This document shows positions 51,374 to 61,900 of a stretch of DNA of 64,000 nt, piece after piece (the stretch's first letter is position 1; each line of letters opens with the position of its first letter). A program made the position numbers and the translations under genes. The DNA is from Luzula sylvatica (lineage: Eukaryota > Streptophyta > Magnoliopsida > Poales > Juncaceae), in assembly GCA_946800325.1 (NCBI GenBank), contig OX326958.1, forward strand, positions 61,497,793-61,561,792, given 5' to 3'. Below the pieces are notes generated by a model that was not told the origin of the DNA, did no database searches, and was given only the letters and a program-made list of their open reading frames with translations.

Positions 51374-51883
51374 TACAACCATGTTAGACCCTCATATGAG
51401 GATCTATATATTTCAATTCAACAACCTGATAAACAACCTAACTATATCACATCTTCGGTACCAATACATTATAGATCCTCAAATTTTTATCCAATTTTAA
51501 ATTCAAATGAAAATTTTACAAATTCAGATGTAAATTCAGAAGAAAATTCTTATGATTACTCTTCAAATTTAGTTAATTACTACACTAATGAATTTGATTA
51601 TACAGATATGAACACAGAAGTGGAGCAAGGTGGAGCTTTAGGAGGCCTATGGTGGTTTAATCAGGATATGAACGATGAAGAAAGGAGAGAAGACAGAACA
51701 TATCGAATTAATCAAACAATCGAGAGTGAGTTTACCATGACAAGAGCAGTAGAGAATCTGGCGAGCTTAATTGATGAGGCAGAACCTCCAATTGATCGAA
51801 ACCCTGAAGAATTCGAAGCGAATGTGATCCTAGAAGGTGGAGAGACAAGTTTAGAGGAATTAGGGTTCATGATTGAATGCTAG
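51374..51883 (+). CDS. Unidentified open reading frame inside the 3.6-kb TIR element
   Basis: The frame is open for 169 codons. The only early in-frame ATG is at 51608, which would give 91 aa. The 5' half is rich in Asn, Ser and Tyr. The 3' half is acidic, with a GGLWWFNQD motif and a Glu-rich segment ending LEELGFMIEC. I recognise no domain and see no transposase or gag feature. It could be a captured exon, a host-like peptide gene or a relic. An acceptor-like catgttag just inside the frame would allow an upstream exon, but none was identified. Confidence 0.3.
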   Translation, partial: YNHVRPSYEDLYISIQQPDKQPNYITSSVPIHYRSSNFYPILNSNENFTNSDVNSEENSYDYSSNLVNYYTNEFDYTDMNTEVEQGGALGGLWWFNQDMNDEERREDRTYRINQTIESEFTMTRAVENLASLIDEAEPPIDRNPEEFEANVILEGGETSLEELGFMIEC

Positions 51884-52686
51884 AGTAATGGTATGATGCT
51901 TACTGATAAATGAGGTGAAGAGATACTGATTCAGATGAAGATGAAGCCATCGATCAGGTGAAGCGATTTCATGGTGAAGCGATTCCTGGCGGAGCATTCA
52001 TGGTGAAGCGATGCTTTGCAACTCTAGCAGTGGATGTGTTTTGCGATTCCTGGCGGCCCATCCTTGGTGAAGTGGTTTCATGGTGAAGCGATTTCTGGCG
52101 GCCTATCCATGGTGAAGCGACCTAGCAACTGACGATCAGCATAGTGATGACAACTCGAGCAGTAGAGGTAGCGATGGGGAAGGATTGAAATTGGATCTGA
52201 GACAGGAAGATCAAATGTAACTCAGTTCTGGTTTTATCGAGATAAAAATGAAGATCTAGGTTACATAGTGGTTGTTTCACAAACTGAGTGAATAAGGAGG
52301 AAGATGAAATGGTGGCCAGTAGTGATTGTTTCACTAAGGGTTTTCTTAAGGTGAAGAGGAAAAAGGAGGCGGTGAGACAGAAAAAATGAGGAGAGAGATG
52401 ATGAGAGTACGGTGAGTTAGTACTTATACCTTAGGTCAAGAAATCTGAACTCAATTTCCCGAATTTATACATGATCGGAGTTTACAATCTGGGAAGCCAA
52501 TTGAAGATTGAAGAAGATCCAGTAAAGCAAGTTAAACATTGAAGGAACTCAAAAGCTGGTACTCGGAATCAAGGAAATGAAATCCAAACTGGGATTTTGT
52601 TTTAATCAAATGTTTAGAGAAGTCTTAAAATTAGATTTTGTTTAATAATTATCATATGAATACTTAAGAGATGTTTAGGATTAGCT
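51884..52686. repeat. Degenerate repeats of a gtgaagcgatt-type motif, then unassigned sequence
   Basis: Between about 51955 and 52125 the words catggtgaagcgatt and cctggcgg(a/c) recur at least four times with drift. The remainder is purine-rich, UTR-like sequence without recognisable frames. Confidence 0.5.
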
Positions 52687-53429
52687 TTGAGATTAGGGCA
52701 AACATCTCTATTTTTGTATGAATTAATTATTAATAAAATCAATAGAAGTAGGGCGCAACTCTATTTTTTTTTTTCTAAAAACATTATAGATCCTCATCGG
52801 AGCATCGATCGAGCAAAATCAAATCCACTCATATTTGCATTTACCCCTCAACATGTAAATTATTTGCAATCAACTCCTCCATTTATTCTTAGCGATGATT
52901 TTGACTGGAGAGAGCTGAGGTATGGTTTGCCCTCTTGAGGCATCATTTACAATTTCTCCTGTTAATATTTCACAGTTAATCGAGCTATTTAAATATAACA
53001 CAATGCAAATTAATATTTAACTTATAATTCATATATTTCATCAAAAAAAACTTATAATTCATATATGTGATTTATATAAACCTAATTCACTTATTGTCTT
53101 CGTTGGAGAGAAGAGGCACGAGGGATTTGGAAAGAAGTAAGGAGGGGCGACCCATCATTTTATCCTGAGTTGGAGTTAGGGTTTGAGGGAGGACCAAAAT
53201 CGTGTGGAGGAAATGAATCTCCCTCTTTATCTCTCTCGTCGTCGTCCATTTCTCACAACACTCCACCAGTCCTCTATCCCATTCTCTTTTATCCTCCCCC
53301 CCCCCCCCACCCACCCACCCCCACACACACGCACACACACCCCACCCCATATGGAAAGAAGCAGAGAGCTGCAGGATGTCAAAGAGGCGCTCAAGGTAAG
53401 AGAGAGAAGCTGAGAAAATAAGAAAACAA
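52687..53429. other. Unassigned sequence inside the TIR element
   Basis: Contains a C-rich/(CA)n stretch at 53297-53345. Overlapping short frames on both strands (53087-53421) reflect this simple sequence. A gaggatctataatg-type word here (near 52790) also occurs near 51470, which hints at internal duplication. Confidence 0.3.
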
Positions 53430-53554
53430 AAAACCGGCGGTGTTTAACTTTATTAAACCGGACGGTTTGAAAGAAAAAACCGAAGATACTATGGAAGTGC
53501 GGGATTTAATTACAACCCTACGATCTAAAGATCAAATGGTCAGAAAAGTGTTGG

Positions 53555-53760
53555 GGAAGACTAACCTACTTAATTAAGTATCAAAGTTTTGATACTTAAT
53601 GTTTTTTAACCATTGAATTTGTATTGAGATTTGTGTTTTTTCATGATGATCATGAAATTTTGTGCACATCATTAAATGTACAAATCTCAATGCAAATTCA
53701 ATGATTAAAAAACATTAAGTACCAAAACTTTGGTACTTAATTAAGTAGGTTAGCCTTCCT
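53555..53760. mobile_element. Hairpin MITE, 206 bp
   Basis: Arms of about 80 bases are inverted copies: ggaagactaacctacttaat, taagtatcaaagttttgata, ttaaccattgaatttg and caaatctcaat words on the right in complement. A few transitions separate the arms. No clear flanking duplication. Confidence 0.8.
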
Positions 53761-53897
53761 CATATAACATACACTAATTTTTCATGTCCACGGTTATTTA
53801 TAGTTATCTACACACAAAAATAAGTCACGAACAAAAATCGTATGAACCAAAATAAATACCAATTCGTCCAACCAAGGATCTCACAAGTTCGAAGAAT

Positions 53898-53927
53898 CCC
53901 GCGTAATTTGTGCGGAGACAAAACTAG
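53898..53927 (+). mobile_element. Degraded Helitron-type 3' terminus
   Basis: A weak GC hairpin (cccgcgtaatttgtgcgg, 53898-53915) is followed after 8 bases by CTAG (53924-53927) and T. The stem is only about 4-5 bp, so this is a decayed or doubtful end. Confidence 0.4.
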
Positions 53928-54732
53928 TTACTAGTAATTTCATTTGTTAATCAATCACATAATTCTTACGATGAAATAGAATAAAATAAAATCTGAAACC
54001 TAATCACTAAATTCAAATATTTAAATCAGAACTAATATTTATGAATTACATTTTCCCTACCAAAATAAAACATATTATAACTACTATTTAGATCAATGAA
54101 ACAGGAAATAGTATTATTAACATTACTTATTACGCTGTTATTTTGGCATAACTTTCTTTTGTTAAAAATCTCGAAGAGTTTCATGCAACTCATCACGATT
54201 GTTAACCATCAAAAAATTGAAATTTAATTTGTTTAAAAAATAACTAATTTAGCAAATACTGATCATCGGTAAATTCAAAAGATTCACGTATGTTATATAA
54301 ACTTAAAAACTTGTAGATATTTTGATGTAAAATGTCGTCACACCTTTCACACGAGGAATATGGTCCAACGTCGCCCTGCTGCCGCTCCGGTGTATTTGAA
54401 TGTGCATGATTTAATTGTGTTGTGTTGTGAATTATATTCGATTTTCATTGTATGATGAATGATATTCGATGTTTTGTGTTGTGAATTTGTATTATGAATA
54501 ATATTTGATATTTATTTGTTTTATGAATTAGGCTTGGCATTTACTTGTGTGATGAATTATAAGTGTCATTTGTAATGTACGACTCATGAAAATGAACGAC
54601 AGCGTGGATGCTTTACATATGTAACATGAAAATAAACAACATCGTGGATGCTTTACATATGTAATCATTTTAATAGGTACCAATTTATGTTTTAACATGA
54701 AAATGAACGACAGCGCAGAAGCTTTAGGGGTG
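53928..54732. repeat. AT-rich sequence with short tandem repeats
   Basis: Words such as gatgaatgatattcgatgtt and gaattatattcgattttc alternate at 54425-54560. At 54586-54720 the word acatgaaaatgaacgacagc followed by a gatgctttacatatgtaa-like block is present three times with drift. No gene seen. Confidence 0.5.
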
Positions 54733-55130
54733 AAAAGAAAATCTTGTACGCAGGAGTTGTTTTGGAGTTTTTCAAAAATTAAGATTTTGTAATTCAAAAA
54801 AAGTTAGGGAATTATTTGTAAATTTCACTAAAATAAAATAACATCTTTTCACCCCTAAAGCTTCTGCACAGTGCACGTGCAATGATGTAAGTGAAATTGT
54901 CCTATTTCCAAGATTTGACCTCCATAATTTATCTGTTCTAAATTTCTAATTAACAAACTTAACTAATACCATAACAAAAAAAATTGCATGATTAACAAGC
55001 AATTAAAATTAACTCAAATTTATTAATTTAAATAAATATTACTTATATATTAATTGGTTTTTAATTATATAATACTAGATTTATCTCCGCGCAATTACGC
55101 GAGATGTTTTTTTTATATAATTACACATGA
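54733..55130. repeat. Dispersed repeat, second copy of 6260-6640
   Basis: It matches 6260-6640 in order and orientation, through the Helitron-type end and about 30 bases beyond, then changes directly into topoisomerase II sequence. Confidence 0.75.
55075..55102 (-). mobile_element. Helitron-type 3' terminus adjoining the topoisomerase II fragment
   Basis: On the - strand a near-palindrome (ctcgcgtaattgcgcgg, 55103-55087) is followed by a short spacer, CTAG (55078-55075) and T. It is the counterpart of the end at 6596. The element body would run to higher coordinates, which is where the topoisomerase gene pieces begin about 45 bases later. Confidence 0.5.
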
Positions 55131-55149
55131 TCCCCGATATTGGCAATTC

Positions 55150-56745
55150 TTTTCTCGATCGAATTTACCATCGAGACTTGTGTTAAAAAGGAGGGGAAAA
55201 TCTATACGAAGGTTCGATTTTCTATTTAATTTTAAGTATGATCTTGTGTCATTAATCATTATATAATATATAGTATTTTTCGTCTAAAATAATTTTCAAT
55301 TTCAATTAGGTATTTTCTCAAAATATGCGGAATGATGGGTTTGTGTCAAAAAATTGGGAAGAATCTTCTGAAAATTGGACTAGTGTCAGATTCAATCCCG
55401 ACCTTAAAAGATTCGGTATTGATTCTCTAGAAGATGATTTGGTTGCACTCATTAACAAGCGTATCGTAGATTTCGCCGGTACGCTAGGCCAATCCGTCAA
55501 GGTCGTATTAAACGGCAAGAGAGTACCGGTGAAGTCCTTTACTGATTACGTCAATTTGTACCTGTCATCGCCTTCAAAAAATCGCTCTAAACCTCTACCT
55601 TGGTATCATTCAAATTCGAATTTGAAACCGATTACCTTTTAGCATGAAATGTTATTTATTATAATTGTTTTCCATTTTTGTAGCATGACTGCGACAGTAA
55701 TTGACGCGTGGGAGATTTGTGTTTGTCCAAGTGATGGCCAATTCATGCAGGTTTCTCTCTCTTCTCTTTCTCTCTCATACGCACATCTTGTACATGAGGA
55801 AACTATGCTTAATGTAAATGTATAGGTGAGCTTTGTGAATGGAACCGAGACCATAAAAGGAGGGACCTATGTTAACTACCTGACAAAGCAAATTGTCAAG
55901 CACATAATGAATATCTTCAACAAGGAAAACAAGAATGCGCATCTCAAAGCGCATGATGTGAAGAGACACTTTTGGATATTTGTTAATGCTCTAACAAATA
56001 ACTTTTCCTTTGATTCTCAAAAGACTCCGACAACTCCTCAGAAAATCTTCAGAACTAAACTCTTTGAAGATTTTCTCAAAAGAGGTAAATAATTTCTATT
56101 TTCTTTTCACCGATTAAATTATTATTGATGTTTGAGATTTATTTTTTTGTTTATTTCGTAGTGGCTAAATCTGAAATTTTCAAAGAATTAGAAAAGATTG
56201 ATGACGGTACGAAGCGTCACAGAATTACGAACATTCGAAAACTCGAAGATGCTTACTATGCGGGTGGACCAAACTCTAACAAATGCACTCTCATTCTCAC
56301 TGAAGGAGACTCGGCAAAAACCTTTGCCGTAACTTTCCCTTCTCAAAACCTTAAAAATACCACAAATACCCTTCCAACTAACTTTTTTGTCTTTTTATAG
56401 ATGGAGGGTATATCGGTGGTGGGGAGGAGTTACTACGGAGTATTTCCGTTGAAGGAGAGAAGAATGGACGTACCACTATGGATGAAACTGACATAGAAGA
56501 TGAAATACGTAACAAACCTGAGTCTTCTGAATCTTGTCCTGTTGATGGTAACACTCACTAACAACCCAAAAATTTCCCCTCTTTTTTCTTTGAACTTGTT
56601 TATAAAGGATATATCATTCCGCAGCAATAGAGACCATTGCAAAAGAAGCAGCATTTGTGGGAAAACCAGCAGCAAAGCGCAGAAAAGATCTCGTGACGGA
56701 AACGCCGAAGCCAAAAAGAAAGGCGAGAAGATTAAGTGGTACGAC
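55150..56745 (+). pseudogene. DNA topoisomerase II gene fragment (introns retained, core deleted)
   Basis: Exon-like blocks are about 55150-55211, 55310-55602, 55684-55750, 55826-56084, 56162-56328, from 56401, and from 56625. All splice sites are GT-AG and in phase. They read the type IIA topoisomerase transducer (VVLNGKRVPVKSF; VSFVNGTETIKGG; IKGGTYVNYLTKQI) and the Toprim start (LILTEGDSAK with its Glu). SVVGRSYYGVFPL at 56413-56451 follows. There the family's DNA-gate core with the active Tyr should begin. Instead the frame hits TAG (56494), and another frame reads an acidic stretch. A basic GKPAAKRRK tail follows. Several hundred residues are thus missing, as is the N-terminal ATPase part. 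A copia element then breaks it at 56746. Retained introns show it came from genomic DNA and not from mRNA. It cannot make an active enzyme. Confidence 0.85.
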
Positions 56746-57206
56746 TGTTAAACAAAGGTCTACGCAAATCATATTCTCTCCGGTACTCTGGCTCGATTGG
56801 AGATGGGAACTGACGGTTATTCTGGTCTCCAGTATTCAGCAACAATAATAATAAAGCATTGGGCTTTTATTATTCAGTCTAAGTATTGGGCTGTTATTAG
56901 TTTGGGCTTTTATAAATAAGTTAATATGTAATAGGCAGGCTTTGTTTATCTAATTGTTAAAATGTAATTACGAATAAGATCAAGGCAGTAGGAGATAAGA
57001 TAAGCATTATCAGCATGACTGATCATGAGGCGTAAATTCAGGGATTAGTTAGGATGTGATTAGTATAAATAGAACTGATGTATGTATGAATTATTTAATG
57101 AGAAAAATCTATCTTCTTCTTCAATTACAAACAAAACAATCCTCTCTCTTTATTTAACACAACCATTAATCACTTATACAAAATCAATTACAAACTAAAC
57201 TTAACA
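56746..57206 (+). mobile_element. 5' LTR of a Ty1/copia element
   Basis: The LTR runs from TGTTAAAC to CTTAACA with inverted tips and has a TATA box (tataaata, about 57064). It is followed immediately by a primer-binding site. The 5 bases before it are acgac, the presumed target copy. The topoisomerase copy at 31952 reads through this point without the insertion. The right LTR is not in the window. Confidence 0.8.
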
Positions 57207-57218
57207 TGGTATCAGTGA
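57207..57218 (+). other. Copia primer-binding site
   Basis: tggtatcagtga directly follows the LTR end and resembles TGGTATCAGAGC, the complement of the 3' end of plant initiator tRNA-Met, the usual copia primer. Confidence 0.7.
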
Positions 57219-57637
57219 CATTTACTCTTCAGCTCTAGTAGAGCTCTTCACACTTCCGCATCTTTAGATACCTTTTAAAACACCGGTACAGCATCTCCAT
57301 ACCGGTACAGAGCTTGTACCGGTCCTCTCCAGTACCCTCCAGTTCATTTCGATTTTCTTCACCATTCTTCATCCCAATCACATCGTTCGACTCATCTCCT
57401 CATTCCGCAACTCTCTTCTCTTTACTACTTCGCAAAATTTCGCGTCGTTCTATCTCAACCCGTTAACCCGTTAACACCACAAAAACATTTATTCACTTTA
57501 ATCCCTCCATTAATTTTAAACTCCTCAACACTACAAATCTCCCTCTCTCCCCTGTGATCGTTATAACTACCCCCACTCTCTCCTCACACTCTTCCTCCTC
57601 TCTTCAAGATTGTCAAGAATTCAAACTCTCTCTTAGG

Positions 57638-58402
57638 ATGTCCACCATTGATACTGCAAGCTCGTCTCTTTCAAGCAAAATTGTTACATTCCCTCATTCT
57701 ATTCCAATCAAGCTCGATGGATCCAATTTCCTCCTATGGAAATCGCAAATTCTACCTTTCTTGCGTGGACATAATCTGATGAAATACATTGATAATCCTC
57801 ACGATTATGATCCTGACCAAATTGCTTCTTCTTCGCCTGCGGATTTAGAATACCAACAACAAGATCAGCTAATTCTTGGCTGGATCCTTGGCTCTTTGAC
57901 TGAGAAAGCGCTCTCTCAGGTTCTTCATTGCAATACGACAGCTCAAACCTGGGAGTGCCTGGTCAAGAACTATTCTTCATACTCCGTAGCTCAAGCTCAT
58001 GACTTACGATCGAAACTTCAGAATATCAAGCGAGGTAATCTCTCCTGCTCCGATTACTTTCTTCAAGTCAAAAAATTGGCTGATCAATTGGCGTTTATTG
58101 GATCACCGGTCTCTGATGATGATCTTGTTATGACTACTCTACGTGGTTTGGGACCGGACTTTCGTCAGTCCGTTCTTGCTATTACCTCGACTGGAACCAA
58201 AATACCCTTCGCTCACCTTCAAGGCGTCCTTCTTGGACATGAATCCATTATGGCCGAAGATCACACCATTGATCCAGCAATAGCACTTCTCTCTCAATCT
58301 AAATCAGCCACGGCTCCTCTTCTACCCAACCCTCCACCACAGACTATAATCTATCAATCACCCAAATCCAAACCATGGACGAAGAATCCCAAATCGGGCC
58401 TC
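57638..58402 (+). pseudogene. Ty1/copia Gag, truncated by a gypsy insertion
   Basis: From the ATG at 57638 about 255 codons are open. They show the copia Gag pattern: KLDGSNFLLWKSQILPFLRG near the N-terminus, a W-x-x-L-x-x-x-Y core (TWECLVKNYSS), the SKLQNIKRGNLSCSDYF segment and a Pro-rich linker. The zinc knuckle and the whole pol region are absent. The LTR of the gypsy element begins in the linker and supplies a stop codon. The frame extends upstream to 57554 only with a GTG codon, so 57638 is the better start. The rest of this copia should lie beyond the gypsy element, outside the window. Confidence 0.85.
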
Positions 58403-58974
58403 TGTTAGCACAATAACTAACAGGATAATTAAATGACTAATTAATCAACCAAAAATGGAAATTGATTCATTAATAATCAAGTTGTTACATAAGAAATAGG
58501 TAAAATAGATAGAAGAAGAAGAAGAAGAAAGGAGTAAAGACGGCTAGAGAAGAAAGAAGAAATAGGGTTTAGCAAAATTACCGATAACCAACCCTAATTA
58601 CATTCACTACTTAAATACTTAAAACAAAATCAACATAAGTAAAATAGTAAAGATAAATAACGAAGCAAACAAGAAATGGAATACAGTCACTGACTCCAGT
58701 ACGGTAACAACCACATTTGAATCTGCCCCCTCCCTCCAGTTTAGACATTCCTGAAGATCTCCAGTTCGGACTCGGTTCACCCTAATGGATTGGGATCCTA
58801 TACCATTAATTGTCTTCACTAAAGCCCTTTTGTGTCCCAGCTTGATAACCTGGTCCAAAGAGCTTTTTATTAATTCTTATCTTTAAAGGCCCACGAGGAT
58901 TTGCAGGCCCATTAATCTTCACTTTCCCTGAATTTAAGCCAATCTCTCTCTCTCTGCACGACTTGGCGTTAACA
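58403..58974 (-). repeat. 3' LTR of the gypsy element (572 bp)
   Basis: On the - strand it runs from TGTTAACGCC to GTGCTAACA, with TG...CA tips. The last 41 bases of the gag-pol frame, including its stop at 58934, lie inside this LTR. The polypurine tract abuts its upstream edge. Confidence 0.9.
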
Positions 58975-61900
58975 TTACCTCCCTCTCAGACAGTTCTTTG
59001 CCCTCAAAGAACAAGCTTGGAAATTGCAATTTCATTTGATCGTAACTCTCCCACGTTGAATCTTCAGGGCTCATATTCGACCACTGCACTAAAACCTCCG
59101 GTACCATGCGATTTCTTTTCTTAGTCTCTCGATGGTTCAGGATTGCCAATGGTTCTATCTTCAGTCTGCCTTCCGGCCCAACGATGGGCAACTCAGGTAC
59201 CCACTTACCTCCATCTTTAATTCCCGGTTTCAATTGTGACACATGGATGACTGGGTGAATCTGAGAGTCTCGTGGCAACCTCAATTTGTACGCAACCTCT
59301 CCAATTTTCTCAATTATCTCAAATGGACCATAGTATTTAGGTTTCAGCTTTTGATTTCCCTTTCCTCCAATCGTCACTTGTCGATAGGGTTGTAATTTAA
59401 GGTACACCCAATCACTCACTTTGAATTGTCTCTCTGATCTTCCTTGATCAGCCATTCTCTTCATTTTTCCTTGAGCAATTTTTAGATTTTCCTTCAATCT
59501 TCTTAATTGGTCCACTCTGTCCTGGTTCAATTTATTTACTTGTTCCACTTGGCTCCTAGGAATGGAGCCTAAGCTCAGTTGAGGAGGATATTCTCCATAC
59601 AATGCCTCATATGGGGACATTTTGATGGCAGAATGATAGGTGGTATTATACCACCATTCAGCCAGGGGTAAAACCGTCATCCATTTCTTAGGGTTTTCAA
59701 AAACCATACTTCTTAGATAGCTTTCTAAACATTGGTTCAACCTTTCACTTTGTCCATCTGTTTGAGGATGATAGGCAGTACTAAAATTCAATTTCACACC
59801 CAATTTCTCAAATAACTCCTTCCAAAAAATACTGGTGAAGATGGGGTCTCTATCTGTTATAATTGATTCTGGTAACCCATGCAATTTAAACACATTGTTT
59901 ATGAACAGTTGAGCCACATCTATTGCCTTGTATGGATGTGAGAGTGGCAGGAAGTGACCATACTTAGTAAACCTGTCTACCACTACCAAAATGACATCTT
60001 TTCCGTTGGATTTTGGTAATCCCGTAATAAAATCCATACATATTCCTTTCCATGCCCCTCCTGGAATGGGAATTGGTTGTAGCAACCCTGGACTTGCTAT
60101 TCTTTCACCTTTATTTAGCTTGCAATTATGGCAATTCTGGATGTACTGATGCACTATTTCTTTCATGTGGGGCCAATAAAAAGATTTTTTAAGCCTCTTA
60201 TAAGTACCTAGGACTCCAGAATGTCCTCCTATCAGAGAGTCATGCATTTCCTGTATAATTTTCTCTCTCCACTGTCCCCCAGGGCCCACATAGACTCTAT
60301 TCTTATACATAAAAACCCCTTGATGAATAGTCCATTTCTCAGCTCCCCTAGAATTATGATTAATTCTCAATGTGATTTCAGATATCACGGGATCATCCAT
60401 GTAACTCTCTTTTAATTCTTGCAACCATGTAGGAATTATTTCTGTGATGGCATGAATTAACCCTAGTTCTGGGTTTTCTTGCATAATTTCCACATTTTTC
60501 TTCTTTTCCACCCTGGATAAAGCATCAGCTACAACATTCTGAATTCCTTTTTTATATTCAATGGAGTAGTTTAATCCTAGTAATTTGCAGAGGCTCTTGT
60601 GTTGCATGGCACTATGGAGCCTTTGCTCTAATAAATATTTTAAGCTGATCTGATCGGTTTTGATCACAAAAGGGCCACTTTGTATATAATGCTTCCATTT
60701 CTTTATTGCTTCTAGCAAGGCTAGAAACTCTTTCTCATATGTAGACATTCCTTGAGCTCTGGGCCCTAGTCCCTTACTCATAAAAGCAATTGGATTCTTT
60801 CCTTGTAATAACACTGCTCCTATGCCTTTATCACTGGCATCTGTCTCAATTATGAATGGAAGTGAGAAGTCAGGCATAGCTAGCACTGGTGCTTGACACA
60901 TGGCATCCTTTAATTGGTTAAATGCTTTGGTATCCTCTTCCTGCCAGACAAAAGCATTTTTCTTAAGCAACTCAGTGAGGGGTTTGGCTATAGTTCCATA
61001 GTTTCTTATGAATTTCCTATAATAACCTGTCAACCCTAAAAATCCTCTTAATTCCTTGATAGTTTTAGGAATAAGCCAAGCTCTCATCACTTCTATTTTA
61101 CCAGGATCAGTGGACACCCCTTTCTTAGAAATAATGTGACCTAGATACTCCACCTCCTGTTTCCCAAATTCACATTTACTCATCTTAGCAACCAATCCAT
61201 TTTTCAGGAGTATTTCTAATACCACTTGCAAGTGTTCTTGATGTTCCTCTAAACTTTTACTGTATATCAAGATATCATCAAAGAACACTAGAATAAACTT
61301 CCTTAAATGCTGCCTGAACAATTCATTCATTAAACTCTGGAAAGTAGCTGGGGCATTGGTTAATCCGAAAGGCATAACCTTATATTCATAATGCCCTAAA
61401 TGAGTTCTAAATGCAGTTTTCTGAATATCTTGTTCCTTCATCCTTATCTGATGGTACCCTGACATCAAATCTATCTTTGAATAATAGCATGACCCATTAA
61501 GCTCATCTAATAGATCATCTATGACAGGAATAGGGTACTTGTTTTTTATGGTGAGTGAATTCAATTTTCTATAATCCACACACAATCTCCAACTACCATC
61601 CTTCTTTTTAACCAATAAAGCTGGTGAAGCATAAGGACTAACTGATGGTTGAATTATTCCACTATTCATTAATTCTTCAATTATTTTTTCTAATTCAGCC
61701 TTCTGAAAATAAGAATATCTATATGGTCTTATATTCACTGGCTTTGCATTTGTTTCCAGGATTATCTGGTGGTCACATGATCTTTTAGGGGGTAACTTGC
61801 ATAATGGTTCAAAGACTTTGACATACTTATCAAGGATGCGCATTAATGAGCTTGGAGTAGGGTGACTATTTATATATACATGTAAACTATTCATTTTTGG

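Larger units (their letters stand above)
49914..53554. mobile_element. Large TIR element (MULE-like), about 3.6 kb
   Basis: Left 49955-50080 and the reverse complement of 53430-53554 align: ccaacactttt(a/c)tgacc, (g/a)tttgat(g/c)tttagatc, cgcactt and aaccg(g/t)ccggtttat. The left tip (ggttcaatgaccaacgctc) resembles the tip of the MITE at 26158. The right tip is interrupted or replaced by the MITE at 53555. TIRs of about 120-160 bp around a multi-kilobase non-transposase interior are typical of non-autonomous MULEs, including those that carry gene pieces. No target duplication was recognised. Confidence 0.55.

Noticed and set aside
53183..53421. Pro/His/Thr-rich open frames
   Set aside because: They come from the C-rich/(CA)n simple sequence.
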